From assembly GCA_902790595.1 (NCBI GenBank), contig CADASL010000008.1, forward strand, positions 1-64,000: 64,000 nt of DNA, written 5' to 3'. Positions 51,433 through 60,994 of this stretch are shown here, piece after piece. The translations under genes and the position numbers were made by a program. The stretch is from an uncultured Bacteroidales bacterium. Its GTDB lineage: Bacteria; Bacteroidota; Bacteroidia; Bacteroidales; SZUA-534. Numbering within the stretch: position 1 is the first letter of the stretch; each line of letters opens with the position of its first letter. The notes beneath the pieces are model-generated. The model had not been told where the DNA came from and did no database searches. It saw only the letters and a program-made list of their open reading frames with translations.

Positions 51433-53184
51433 ATGTATCGTACACACACTTGCGGCGAACTCAATGCCGCTAACATAGGCCAGACCGTCACACTGTGCGG
51501 TTGGGTCCAAAAAACACGCGAGTTGGGCGGAATGGCCTTCGTCGATTTGCGCGACCGCTACGGAATCACCCAGTTGGTCTTCGACGCTGACAAACCCGAA
51601 CTCGTTCAGCAGGTGAAAGCCATTGGCCGTGAGTTTGTGATTCAGGTTGAGGGCAAAGTGATTGAGCGTGAGAGCAAAAACTCGAAAATGGCCACAGGCG
51701 ACATTGAGATTGCCGTGAGCCGCCTGACGGTGCTCAACCCGTCGGAAGTGCCGCCTTTCACCATTGAAGACAACACCGATGGCGGCGACGACCTGCGGAT
51801 GAAATACCGCTACCTTGACCTGCGCCGCTCGGCCGTGCGCAAAAACCTTGAACTGCGCCACAAGTTCGCCTTCGAGGTTCGCCGCTACCTTGACGAGCAC
51901 GGATTCCTTGAAATAGAAACCCCCGTTTTGGTCAACTCAACGCCTGAGGGCGCCCGCGACTTTGTGGTGCCCAGCCGTATGAACCCAGGACAGTTCTACG
52001 CTCTGCCGCAGAGCCCGCAAACGCTCAAGCAGTTGCTGATGGTTTCGGGCATCGACCGCTACTTCCAGATTGTCAAGTGCTTCCGCGACGAGGACCTTCG
52101 TGCCGACCGTCAGCCGGAATTCACTCAAATCGACTGCGAGATGTCGTTTATTGAGCAGGAAGACATTCTTGAAATGTTCGAGGGAATGAGCCGCCACCTG
52201 TTCAAGGCGCTGAAAGGTATCGACCTGCCCAAACTGCCGCGTATGACGTGGGCCGACGCAATGAAATACTACGGTTCCGACAAGCCCGACACCCGTTTCG
52301 ATATGCGCTTTGTGGAGTTGATGGACGTGATGAAAGGCCACGGCTTCGGCGTATTCGACAGCGCTGCATACATTGGCGGTATTTGCGCCAAAGGTGCCGC
52401 CACCTACACCCGCAAGCAACTCGACCAGTTGACCGAGTTTGTGAAGCGTCCGCAGATTGGCGCCAAAGGAATGGTTTACGCCCGCGTTGAAGCCGACGGC
52501 AGCGTCAAATCGAGTGTCGACAAGTTCTACACGCAAGATGTTCTGCAGCAACTCAAAGCCGCAATGAACGCCGAGGCTGGCGACCTGATTCTGATTTTGA
52601 GCGGCGACGATGCAATGAAAACCCGCAAGCAACTCTGCGAACTTCGCCTTGAGATGGGCTCGCAACTTGGCTTGCGCGACAAAGACAAATACTCGTGCCT
52701 GTGGGTTATCGACTTCCCAATGTATGAGTGGAGCGACGAGGAGCAGCGCCTGATGGCAATGCACCACCCCTTCACCAGCCCCAAACCCGAGGACATTCCG
52801 CTGCTCGACACCGACCCTGCCAGCGTCCGCGCCAATGCCTACGATATGGTTATCAACGGCGTTGAGGTTGGCGGCGGCTCAATCCGTATTCACGATGCCA
52901 AACTGCAGCAGAAGATTTTCGAGATATTGGGCTTCACACCCGAGCAGGCTCAGGCCAAGTTCGGCTTCCTGATGAACGCCTTCAAGTTCGGCGCACCACC
53001 GCACGGCGGCTTGGCTTACGGCTTAGACCGCTTTGTGAGCCTGTTCGCAGGTCTCGACTCAATCCGCGACTGCATTGCCTTCCCAAAAAACAACCAAGGC
53101 CGAGATGTGATGCTCGGTGCCCCAGGCGAAATCGACCAGAAGCAGATGGACGAGTTGCAGATAAAAGTTGATTTGAAAAAGTAA
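51433..53184 (+). CDS. aspS: Aspartate-tRNA ligase
   Basis: 583 residues from [11 protein letters not shown]; the reading from 51235 upstream is noncoding. A class II synthetase with the anticodon-binding OB fold ([26 protein letters not shown]), motif 2 ([18 protein letters not shown]), the bacterial GAD insertion (about residues 300-420) and motif 3 ([15 protein letters not shown]). It charges tRNA-Asp with aspartate. Own promoter and terminator. Confidence 0.97.
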   Translation: MYRTHTCGELNAANIGQTVTLCGWVQKTRELGGMAFVDLRDRYGITQLVFDADKPELVQQVKAIGREFVIQVEGKVIERESKNSKMATGDIEIAVSRLTVLNPSEVPPFTIEDNTDGGDDLRMKYRYLDLRRSAVRKNLELRHKFAFEVRRYLDEHGFLEIETPVLVNSTPEGARDFVVPSRMNPGQFYALPQSPQTLKQLLMVSGIDRYFQIVKCFRDEDLRADRQPEFTQIDCEMSFIEQEDILEMFEGMSRHLFKALKGIDLPKLPRMTWADAMKYYGSDKPDTRFDMRFVELMDVMKGHGFGVFDSAAYIGGICAKGAATYTRKQLDQLTEFVKRPQIGAKGMVYARVEADGSVKSSVDKFYTQDVLQQLKAAMNAEAGDLILILSGDDAMKTRKQLCELRLEMGSQLGLRDKDKYSCLWVIDFPMYEWSDEEQRLMAMHHPFTSPKPEDIPLLDTDPASVRANAYDMVINGVEVGGGSIRIHDAKLQQKIFEILGFTPEQAQAKFGFLMNAFKFGAPPHGGLAYGLDRFVSLFAGLDSIRDCIAFPKNNQGRDVMLGAPGEIDQKQMDELQIKVDLKK

Positions 53185-53205
53185 ATCAATAAGATAGATA
53201 CAAGA

Positions 53206-53235
53206 AAAGGCTGCCCGATGGGTGGCCTTTTTTGT
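53206..53235 (+). terminator. Probable terminator of aspS
   Basis: AAGGCTGCCC and GGGTGGCCTT flank a GAT loop near 53207-53229, with two non-standard pairs, followed by T residues. Weaker than the other stems in the window. Confidence 0.6.
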
Positions 53236-53369
53236 TTTTTAGAACGCAGATTAGTTTGTCATTAAATGAATCGAAGTTTATCTGTGCATTTTTGTCAAAC
53301 ACTATAAATCAGTTATTTTTGAAATGGTACATTGTGTGAGAATTCACTCAAAACTATTATTTTTAACCA

Positions 53370-53397
53370 ACCATTTCGTGAATATACACGAAATGGT
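53370..53397. promoter_or_regulatory. Operator-like inverted repeat
   Basis: ACCATTTCGTG (53370-53380), loop AATATA and CACGAAATGGT (53387-53397) are perfect inverted repeats. A further half site GAAATGGTA lies at about 53321-53329. The sites sit in a 318-bp AT-rich gap ahead of the broken nuclease-like gene, as an operator for a repressor would. Confidence 0.5.
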
Positions 53398-53403
53398 ATA
53401 TAA

Positions 53404-53457
53404 TCATAACATTTTATAAATAATATATTATCATAACATTTTATAAATAATATATTA
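53404..53457 (+). repeat. Tandem repeat, two 27-bp units
   Basis: 53404-53430 and 53431-53457 are identical 27-bp AT-rich units starting TCATAACATTTTATAAATAA. They lie 6 bp after the operator-like palindrome and about 45 bp before the start of the nuclease-like gene. Confidence 0.9.
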
Positions 53458-53502
53458 TGGGTAACTTTTAAAGATTTAAATTGATATAGCAAGAAAATTC
53501 AT

Positions 53503-54632
53503 ATGATAGCACCAACACAAATAAAAAAGCCGAAAAACTGGCAAGATTTTGAAAAACTCTGCAAAAACTTATGGGGAGAAATATGGGATTGTGCCGACAC
53601 AATAAAAAGAAATGGAAGAATCGGTCAGCAACAATATGGTGTTGATGTGTATGGAATTCCCAAAGGAGAAACTTCCTATTATGGTATACAATGCAAATGC
53701 AAAGATGACAGCATTGATAGTTCGTTGACACAAAAAGAGATTGATGGAGAATTAAAGAAAGCCATTGATTTCAAGCCTGCTCTAAAACAATTCATAATTG
53801 CGACTACAGCAAATAAAGATTCAATGATTGAAACATATATAAGGCAAAAAGATATAGAATATAGAAAAAAAGGACTATTTGAAATACACTTATTATGCTG
53901 GGAAGATATAGTTGATTTATTAGAAGAGAGAAGAAACACGTATAACTGGTATATAAACAATTGCCAGTATAAAGATGCACTGATGTATCTGTAACTTTTG
54001 ATGGGAAAGAAGTTGTTTCTATTCACCCTCAATATATACGTACAACTACAGCATATAAGTTAAAGAAAAAACAGGTGTTTGTATTTGATGCGCCCCCATT
54101 AATAATTCAACCATTATCGTCAATAAATTAGTTATTAAAATCCAAAATTGATTGTCGGTGGTGTGCAATAAATATGAAAATAGAAAACATCGGTAGTACA
54201 TCTATAAAAGACTATAAATTATATTTTGGGGTAGAAGGTGATAAAATTGATAAAATTATAACAGGCATTCATTATGTTAATAATACTCTCATAAGTGGAA
54301 ATGAGAGAGCAATAATAAATAAGCGCATAAATGAAGAACGAGAAGTTTTTGAATCCGATGAATATGATAATGAATTAGTGTTTAAACCTAAAGAAAACGT
54401 GTTGGTTCAAACAGATAGAAAGATTTTTTCATTTAAGATATTGCCAAAAGACGAAGTTGCGGAAATCAAATTGTTTTGGGATTTTAAATCTCAGAATTAC
54501 AATAAGACAGGGCAGTTATTAATAAAAGTTGAACCGATATATGATGATGTGGGGGAAACTGTTACAGTAGAAACAGAGGCCGAATTAAAAGCCCCAACAA
54601 TTACCATAAGCCCTAAAATAATTGAGAAGTAA
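53503..54632 (+). pseudogene. Broken PDDEXK nuclease-like gene
   Basis: The first piece (53503-53994, 163 residues) has a restriction-endonuclease-like core: GRIGQQQYGVDVYGIP and YYGIQCKCKDD, the D and QxK of a PDDEXK fold (about residues 50-65 and 73-80). Its frame stops at 53994. One base out of phase the sense continues from about 53977 as TDVSVTFDGKEVVSIHPQY to a TAG at 54129-54131. In that same frame reading resumes across 54132 and includes the ORF at 54174-54632, which starts MKIENIGSTSIKDYKLYF. A single-base deletion plus one nonsense change would thus split one protein of about 375 residues. Alternatively the last piece is a separate gene. AT-rich and next to defence genes. Confidence 0.6.
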
Positions 54633-54655
54633 GAAAAATAGTGCGACAAATTTTC

Positions 54656-54663
54656 TATCTTTG
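54656..54663 (+). promoter_or_regulatory. -7 box of the candidate RNA gene
   Basis: TATCTTTG matches TAnnTTTG. It would start transcription near 54669, with no open frame of note downstream before the hairpin and T run. Confidence 0.5.
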
Positions 54664-54669
54664 AATAAT

Positions 54670-54886
54670 TGTTAAACATTAAAACGAACCGACTATGTAA
54701 ACAAATGTAAGACATATAGATAAATAAGCGTTAGCTTTATTCTCGCTCTTGAAATTCGCCAAAATTTTGATTTACACTTGAATATAAGTTGATGCTCACG
54801 CATTGCGTGGGCTATACTCGTATAAAGTGTAAGGGCGTTTGGCGATGCCTCAAGAGCGTAGACGAAGTTTTGGTCCGCGTTTTTTT
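54670..54886 (+). ncRNA. Candidate structured RNA, about 217 nt
   Basis: The 314-bp gap between the broken nuclease-like gene and the LRR gene has no coding potential but folds into one long interrupted hairpin. P1: CGCTCTTGA (54744-54752) with TCAAGAGCG (54850-54858), nine perfect pairs. P2: TCGCCAAA (54756-54763) with TTTGGCGA (54838-54845), eight. P3: TTACACTT (54772-54779) with AAGTGTAA (54825-54832), eight. P4: GCTCACGC (54794-54801) with GCGTGGGC (54805-54812), eight with one G-U, loop ATT. A promoter box at 54656 and a run of seven T at 54880-54886 frame it. No Rfam family is recognised by eye. It could also be a repeat-type element rather than a transcribed RNA. Confidence 0.6.
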
Positions 54887-54946
54887 ATTGTCTTTTTCAT
54901 AATCTGGACTGGAAAGAAAATTCATAACAATTAAAAAGATAATAAT

Positions 54947-57253
54947 ATGAAAAATAAATATTTACTAACGGTTTTGTTTGCCTCAATGATTGTTGGGCAA
55001 GTGTGGGCGCAGAAAGAATTTGATTTCTCTGCAATTTGTAGTAGTGGACAAGAATTATACTATAAAATTAATACTTGGGAGAGCGATTCTTGTACGGTGA
55101 GTGTTACATATCCATATTATTCAAAGGTAGCAAGTGTATATACTTATTATTATGGGTGGAACAAGCCTTCCGGTGATTTAATAATTCCTGAAGCAGTAAC
55201 TTATAAAGGAAAAGAATATTTTGTTGAAAATATTATGGGATATGCGTTTTATGATTGTAGTGGGTTGACATCTGTTGTAATACCTAAATCTGTTAAACGC
55301 ATCGGTGCTTATGCTTTTCATAATTGTAAGAGTTTGAAATCTGTCTCTATCCCAGAATCGGTCATAAGCATTGGAGATGATACCTTCTCTAGTTGTGAAA
55401 GTTTGGAATCAGTCAATATTCCAAACACTGTTATAAATATAGGTTGTCGTGTGTTTGCGAACTGTAATAAAATTCAATTTAACGAGGAAAATGATGTTAA
55501 TTATTTAGGAAATGCAGATAATCAATATTATGCGTTGATTTGTGCCAAATCAAACGAAAAGACAACGTATGAAATAAATAGCAAGTGCCAAATTATTGCA
55601 GGTGGGGCTTTTTCTAATTGTAATGCTTTGAAATCTATAACGATTCCTAATTCAATAGTCAGCATAGGTGATTGGGCTTTTAACGGTTGTATTTGTGTGT
55701 CCGAAATAACTATACCTGAGTCTGTAACAACAATTGGAGCTTCTGCGTTCGCTCGTTGTGGATTAAAGACGATTGATATTCCTAATTCTGTTACCAGTAT
55801 CGGTGACTATGCGTTCAATTCGTGTGTGGAATTAAAATCTGTTAAAATTTCTAATTCTGTTAGAAAACTCGGTAATAGGGTGTTTGAAGGGTGTGACCAA
55901 TTACAATATAATGAGTATAATAATGATAAATATTTAGGAAACAACGAGAATCCATATTTGGTGTTAATGCGTGCCGCAATTCAAGATACTTGTACTATTA
56001 ATATATATTGCAAATTTATAAACAGCAAGGCTTTCTATAATCATTCACAGTTAAAGGTTGTTTCAATACCGGAATCTGTTACATCCATTGGAGCTGAAGC
56101 TTTTTTTGGAAGCGGATTGTTATCAATTACGATTCCGAATTCTGTCGTTTATATTGGGGATGGTGCTTTTATGGGGTGCGAAAGTCTTTCTATGGTACAA
56201 GTGCCAGAATCAGTTACAGAAATTAGCAATAATATGTTTGAAAATTGTGGTTCTTTAACTTCTATTATTATTCCAAATTCAATAACCAAAATAGGGACGC
56301 AAGCCTTTCTTTTCTGTATGAATATGACATCTGTTGTTATACCAAATTCTGTCATTGAAATAGGAGTGTCGGCATTTGCAGGATGTAATCGCTTAACAAC
56401 TGTTGAAATGTCGAATTCTGTTGTCAACATCGGAAAGTCAGCTTTCCAGAATTGTTCAAAATTAAGGTCTATTATTATACCAAATTCTATCACAAGCATT
56501 GAACAAAACACATTCGAAAACTGTAGAGGTTTAACTGATGTGTCAATTTCTGATTCTATTACATACGTTGACGCTTCGGCATTTTCTCGTTGTGACAATA
56601 TTGTGTATAATACTTACGATAATGCATATTATTTGGGGAATGCTGAAAATCCGTATGTCATACTTGTCAAGGCGAAATCAGAGGAAATAATGTCGTGCGA
56701 AATAAATGAGAAGTGTAGAATAATTTTAAGTTCTGCATTCAGAAACTGTAAAACATTAACTTCTGTAATGATTCCAAAATCAGTTATTGGTATTGGAAAC
56801 AGTACATTTTATAATTGTAGTGCATTAGAGAAAATTGTAATTCCTAAAACTGTTACGAGCATCGGAGAAGAAGCATTTAGCGGAAGCTATATGGCAGAAA
56901 TATGTTGTGAGGCAAAAGAGATACCAAAGGGATGGGCATCTACTTGGAATCAAAAAGGTGGAATTGTGGTTTGGGGGTATGAAATCGATGATGTAAATGA
57001 GGGAAATGGAGAAAATGAAAACAATCCTGGCACTGCAGTCGACGAATTTGATGCCAACACAGTCAATATCTATGCCCACCGCAATACCATATTTGTTGAA
57101 AACGTCACCGATGAAATCCGCGTTTATGATGCAATGGGGCGTCTTGTAGGTAAAGACGAGGTGCACACCGTCTCGACAATAAACGTAGATAAATCAGGTG
57201 TTTACATTGTTCGTATAGGTAACAATGCAAAACGTGTGTTTGTAAATTGGTGA
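54947..57253 (+). CDS. BspA-like leucine-rich repeat protein with T9SS sorting domain
   Basis: 768 residues. Signal peptide (ending VWAQ), then LRR_5 repeats of 23 residues (LTSVVIPKSVKRIGAYAF type) with three inserts of the form YLGNAENPYxxLxxAK, followed by an Asn/Glu/Gly linker (about 685-700) and a C-terminal T9SS domain of about 75 residues (VNIYAHRNTIFVENV, IRVYDAMGRLVG, SGVYIVRIGNNAKRVFVNW). It should be exported by T9SS and anchored to the surface as an adhesin. Paralogue of the gene at 25073, which lacks the sorting domain. AT-rich except for the linker and sorting domain, whose codons look like the core genome: a sign of fusion of an acquired LRR body to a resident export tail. Confidence 0.92.
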   Translation: MKNKYLLTVLFASMIVGQVWAQKEFDFSAICSSGQELYYKINTWESDSCTVSVTYPYYSKVASVYTYYYGWNKPSGDLIIPEAVTYKGKEYFVENIMGYAFYDCSGLTSVVIPKSVKRIGAYAFHNCKSLKSVSIPESVISIGDDTFSSCESLESVNIPNTVINIGCRVFANCNKIQFNEENDVNYLGNADNQYYALICAKSNEKTTYEINSKCQIIAGGAFSNCNALKSITIPNSIVSIGDWAFNGCICVSEITIPESVTTIGASAFARCGLKTIDIPNSVTSIGDYAFNSCVELKSVKISNSVRKLGNRVFEGCDQLQYNEYNNDKYLGNNENPYLVLMRAAIQDTCTINIYCKFINSKAFYNHSQLKVVSIPESVTSIGAEAFFGSGLLSITIPNSVVYIGDGAFMGCESLSMVQVPESVTEISNNMFENCGSLTSIIIPNSITKIGTQAFLFCMNMTSVVIPNSVIEIGVSAFAGCNRLTTVEMSNSVVNIGKSAFQNCSKLRSIIIPNSITSIEQNTFENCRGLTDVSISDSITYVDASAFSRCDNIVYNTYDNAYYLGNAENPYVILVKAKSEEIMSCEINEKCRIILSSAFRNCKTLTSVMIPKSVIGIGNSTFYNCSALEKIVIPKTVTSIGEEAFSGSYMAEICCEAKEIPKGWASTWNQKGGIVVWGYEIDDVNEGNGENENNPGTAVDEFDANTVNIYAHRNTIFVENVTDEIRVYDAMGRLVGKDEVHTVSTINVDKSGVYIVRIGNNAKRVFVNW

Positions 57254-57281
57254 TTGCTGTAAATTATTGGTAATCTATATT

Positions 57282-57308
57282 GTAAGGCTGTCAAAATGAC
57301 AGCCTTAC
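57282..57308. terminator. Bidirectional terminator
   Basis: GTAAGGCTGTCA (57282-57293), loop AAA and TGACAGCCTTAC (57297-57308): 12 perfect pairs between two convergent genes. A or T residues flank both sides, so it can serve both strands. Confidence 0.85.
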
Positions 57309-57330
57309 TTGTATAAATTAAAATTGTTAC

Positions 57331-60300
57331 TTATTTTCTAATGAATCTCTGCACAAAGGAATCATTTAACCAATACGAAACCGCATCAGAATCCTTATAT
57401 CCATTGTTCTGAATAAAAACAGCTATAGAACGTAGATGATTGAATGACCAAACAGGGTTAAATTCTTGTAATTGTGGCCATCTGTCTTTATAAATAGATA
57501 ATAATGTATGTAGTTTAGAGCATAGTTTACAATCAATTATTTCTAATGAATTATTATCAACAATGCGACGAATAATCCACAAAGCGCTATTGATGGTAGT
57601 TCCTTCACCAATAATAGTTTTATCAAGAATGAAGTTGAATTCATTCAGATATGCCGACAGTCCTTTGGCATCTATTCCATACACAACATCTTCCATAGCA
57701 CTATTAACATCTGCGGATTGTTCGGATAAAATACCCTCAACAAGATTTTTGTATGAAACTCTACTTTGCAACAACTGCTCTACAGTTTTCTTGGTATCCA
57801 CCAAAGTATCCTTTCTTTCATCATTAAGTCCGTCTATAAATCGTAACGCATCAGACAAATATTGAGCTTGAATATTTCTTCCATATGGGCTGTTAGATAA
57901 TTTATCATTGATAGCAGCAAACTTTCTAATATTGTCATTCAGGTTTTCACGTATTTGATGGAAATCCTCACTTGACCATTCTATATCGTTTTTAATCACA
58001 TTAAGCCGTAAATAATTTGGTGTTGACCAACTTTTACCATTTTCCTTAACACCACAATACCAAATGTCTTGCTTAAGTAAAAGACTTTTGACCTTTTTTT
58101 GAACATATGAATGGTCTTTTGTAAGATGGCATAAGTAAAATAACTTTGAGAGTTCTTGCGGTAACTTTTTCAAATCAATACTATTAATTGTTTTAGCAAA
58201 TAAATCCTTTGTCTCTTGTGTCAATATGCCATTTTTGTTAAGAACATATAACAATTCTGTTGTATCTACATTAGGATACTCTAAAGCCAAACTATTTATA
58301 ACATCCGCAATATCTTGGGATAAGTGATTATTAAGGTATTCTATATGTAAATAATTACTAATAATAATGTCGGATAGATTATGATTTTCCTTATAATGAA
58401 CTAAAAGTTCAAAGAATATGTATTTAATATTTTGCGGATTTTTCAAACTCATCAAGGCTTTCCCAACATTTTCCACCAATGGATATGAAATATCAGCCTT
58501 ACTGAACTCATTGATTAGTTTGTTGAATATGTTTTCCTTAAACAATGGGAACCAATCCTTTTCATCAACTGCCATATAAATAGGTCCAATAACTTTTAAC
58601 AACCCTACAATAAAAAGATTTGGCGTAGATTCTTTTCCTATAGCCCGAATAGACTTAATCAGAATATCATTGTTAAAATCTATCAGAATAGGGGAATATG
58701 CAAAATCCTGCCCAATTCGAGTCAATACGCCAGTATCATTATATTGGATAGAATAAAAGAAACAAGGATATGGAAATTCGTTATATAAATTTTTAAATAC
58801 AAGATACCAAGCTTCAATATCAACAAAATATGTATGGCCAAAATTTGCATACAATCCTACATCTGAAATATAACGCAAAACTCTTAAGCTCTTTTCGTAT
58901 TCGGGAAAATTCCCCGATAAACTTGTAGTCGTTCCTATCCAGCCTCTGGCATTAGGCCTTTTCAACTTTCCCCTTAATTGCAGAATCATATAGCTTAAAA
59001 TGTCACCAATTCCGTCTATTCCGTATCTATAAAACTCTTCAATATTGTAGGGTTTTGGATATTGTTCGGAAATATAATTGGCAACTTGCATAGCATACAA
59101 TCTTGCAATTATGTTTGTTTCTTTGGGGATATAATCATCTAAATACTTTATCGCAGCATTACGACATTCGTTAATCGCCGCAAGCCTCATTGCTTTTTGT
59201 ATGACAAAGCCTTTACCTGGAGTCCAACTCTCAATTCGTTTGTTCGCTTGTTCAAATTCCAAGTGAAACAATAGTCTTTGAATATTCTCATAAACACATT
59301 CATCGCTATCATCCTGAAGCATTGAATCATCACCATTAAATGAGGCTTCTTTTATTTTCAGCAGATTCCATAGTGGCAATTTGTCCAATTCTTCATAATC
59401 TTGAATAACTTTTGAATAGTAATGTGGATTTAAGCCGCATTCATCAATAGCAAGAGCAAGAAGAAACGCCTCATTGCTATTTAGTCGTTTTTTTCGCGTT
59501 ATTTCAGTAATGATATATTCTTGATTGTAAACAATTTTGGGAAATAAATTCTTGTTTTTTGCTTCCTTGATTTGATTTAAAATATTGCTAACAGCATCTG
59601 CATCATTAAGTTCAGGTGGAATACTCCTCCATAAAGTTCTATAGGCGTAAGAATCTGTTTTTGTGTCCCAAAGTGTTAATTGTGTGAAATTGGCAGAACT
59701 GTTGTCATACTTTTGTTTCTCTTCATTAATTCCATCACACATATTATAGGAATCAGTATTATCTGATATGTCGGCATTTAAATATTTTAAGAATTTGGTT
59801 AATATATCTCTCTTAATATTATTATCATTCTTATATTCCTGAAAAATATTTGTTATGTCCTTATTTTCATAACCAATAGTCGAAAGCAGTTCTTTGTCAA
59901 TAAGATTGACCACTTTTGTGTAATGGTTGTCGTAATATAATTGTAAATCGGGAGCAATTTCTTCCCCACTTACATCAATAATATAAATTTTGGTATTACA
60001 ATTTTCTTCATCCAGCACATCAATCATCCACGTTACCCATCCTTGATAGTTCGGGTCTGTTCCAGAAAAACCCAGTAGCATAAATTTCCCTTGAAGCATT
60101 GCTATTCTCATCAACGATGTAAATGCTTCGTGTTTTTCTCGATACGATTCATAATCTTCTTTTGCGATTATGTAGCATAGTTTATTGTCGCCGTCAAACT
60201 TATTCTTGTCATCGGGTTTAGTCCTCAAATTCCCGTGAATTTTTATAATGTTTCTACTTTTAATTTTATTAGACAAATCTTTACCACTATAAACTACGTT

Positions 60301-60855
60301 TGGCATATCTCGGACACCAGGCGGTAATAGTTTTAGAGTAAACTCTAATAAATTATCATAATTAGTGGTGTAAATGTTCTGTAATCTATCAGCTTTCAAA
60401 AGTGCTTTATGCGCAGAAAAAAACTTCTTATTTACTACTTCTTCAGTCTTTCCTAGCTTGAGGACAACATTGTCACCCCAAAGGTCAACATATGGTATTC
60501 TTTCTTCTATATAAACCTCAACACATTCTCTATACCCTTTATGTTTTATGTAATTGGAAACCAGTTCTAAATAGTTCTCTTTTCTCAGTAAATCTTTTAT
60601 ATACTTTTCCTTAAAATCTTTTTCATTTATGATTCTTGGCGCACTTGTGTTTATATGCAAATAGTTGTTGTATTCTTTTTTTATATCAATAGCATACAAT
60701 TCCCCAACCATATCACATAGTAGTTCTCCCCAACTCAAAAAAAGGTCAGAAACATTCTTTGAAAAGCCAGAGCCAACCAATGCGGACACTAATCTATTTT
60801 TATAATCGTCTTTCAAATCCTCGAGGATGTTTCGCGGGGCTTTTTCCTTATCCAT
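57331..60855 (-). CDS. SIR2-domain protein, probable anti-phage NADase effector
   Basis: 1,174 residues. N-terminal SIR2-like domain (about 20-330): nucleotide loop LVGSGFSKN (26-34), TTNYDNLLE (163-171, candidate catalytic Asn165), KIHGNL with candidate catalytic His207, and LLGFSGTDPNYQGW (261-273). The remaining 850 residues are helical without a recognised family, as in the defence-associated sirtuins DSR1 and DSR2, which are about 1,000 residues with a C-terminal phage-sensing tube. By that analogy it would degrade NAD when phage is sensed; this is inference. Very AT-rich, convergent with the LRR gene, and 140 bp downstream of the Schlafen-like gene on the same strand. Not a metabolic deacetylase: the zinc-binding Cys pairs of sirtuins are not seen. 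Confidence 0.82.
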   Translation of the reverse strand: MDKEKAPRNILEDLKDDYKNRLVSALVGSGFSKNVSDLFLSWGELLCDMVGELYAIDIKKEYNNYLHINTSAPRIINEKDFKEKYIKDLLRKENYLELVSNYIKHKGYRECVEVYIEERIPYVDLWGDNVVLKLGKTEEVVNKKFFSAHKALLKADRLQNIYTTNYDNLLEFTLKLLPPGVRDMPNVVYSGKDLSNKIKSRNIIKIHGNLRTKPDDKNKFDGDNKLCYIIAKEDYESYREKHEAFTSLMRIAMLQGKFMLLGFSGTDPNYQGWVTWMIDVLDEENCNTKIYIIDVSGEEIAPDLQLYYDNHYTKVVNLIDKELLSTIGYENKDITNIFQEYKNDNNIKRDILTKFLKYLNADISDNTDSYNMCDGINEEKQKYDNSSANFTQLTLWDTKTDSYAYRTLWRSIPPELNDADAVSNILNQIKEAKNKNLFPKIVYNQEYIITEITRKKRLNSNEAFLLALAIDECGLNPHYYSKVIQDYEELDKLPLWNLLKIKEASFNGDDSMLQDDSDECVYENIQRLLFHLEFEQANKRIESWTPGKGFVIQKAMRLAAINECRNAAIKYLDDYIPKETNIIARLYAMQVANYISEQYPKPYNIEEFYRYGIDGIGDILSYMILQLRGKLKRPNARGWIGTTTSLSGNFPEYEKSLRVLRYISDVGLYANFGHTYFVDIEAWYLVFKNLYNEFPYPCFFYSIQYNDTGVLTRIGQDFAYSPILIDFNNDILIKSIRAIGKESTPNLFIVGLLKVIGPIYMAVDEKDWFPLFKENIFNKLINEFSKADISYPLVENVGKALMSLKNPQNIKYIFFELLVHYKENHNLSDIIISNYLHIEYLNNHLSQDIADVINSLALEYPNVDTTELLYVLNKNGILTQETKDLFAKTINSIDLKKLPQELSKLFYLCHLTKDHSYVQKKVKSLLLKQDIWYCGVKENGKSWSTPNYLRLNVIKNDIEWSSEDFHQIRENLNDNIRKFAAINDKLSNSPYGRNIQAQYLSDALRFIDGLNDERKDTLVDTKKTVEQLLQSRVSYKNLVEGILSEQSADVNSAMEDVVYGIDAKGLSAYLNEFNFILDKTIIGEGTTINSALWIIRRIVDNNSLEIIDCKLCSKLHTLLSIYKDRWPQLQEFNPVWSFNHLRSIAVFIQNNGYKDSDAVSYWLNDSFVQRFIRK

Positions 60856-60994
60856 ATCCTTTGATATATTATAAATTCAGTTTCATTTTTGTATTGTTTG
60901 TCGCTTCAGGTCCATTTTGGCATTATAATGTGGTTCTCAATTAGCATCTCATTCTGTTTTTCAAATTCTTCGATTACCAGAATTATTCCAACAT
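60856..60994 (-). other. Gap between SIR2 and Schlafen-like genes
   Basis: On the minus strand an open stretch without an ATG start (about 60911-60990) reads ILVIEEFEKQNEMLIENHI before a stop. It may be a remnant of a lost gene, but at under 30 codons it is not safe to call. No strong promoter for the SIR2 gene is visible, so read-through from the Schlafen-like gene is possible. Confidence 0.3.

Noticed and set aside
51937..52767. 276-codon minus-strand frame opposite aspS
   Set aside because: Antisense to a certain aminoacyl-tRNA synthetase gene.
53404..53457. Tandem 27-bp units considered as a remnant CRISPR or replication iterons
   Set aside because: Only two copies with no spacers, and no cas or replication gene nearby.
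54744..54858. Structured RNA considered as a retron msr-msd or IscB-type guide RNA
   Set aside because: No reverse transcriptase, IscB or TnpB gene is within the window near it.
57331..60855. SIR2 gene considered as a protein deacetylase
   Set aside because: No zinc-binding cysteine pairs, and the large helical C-terminus fits defence-type SIR2 proteins better.
60911..60990. Short minus-strand frame between SIR2 and Schlafen-like genes
   Set aside because: Under 30 codons, no clear start; kept only as a possible remnant.
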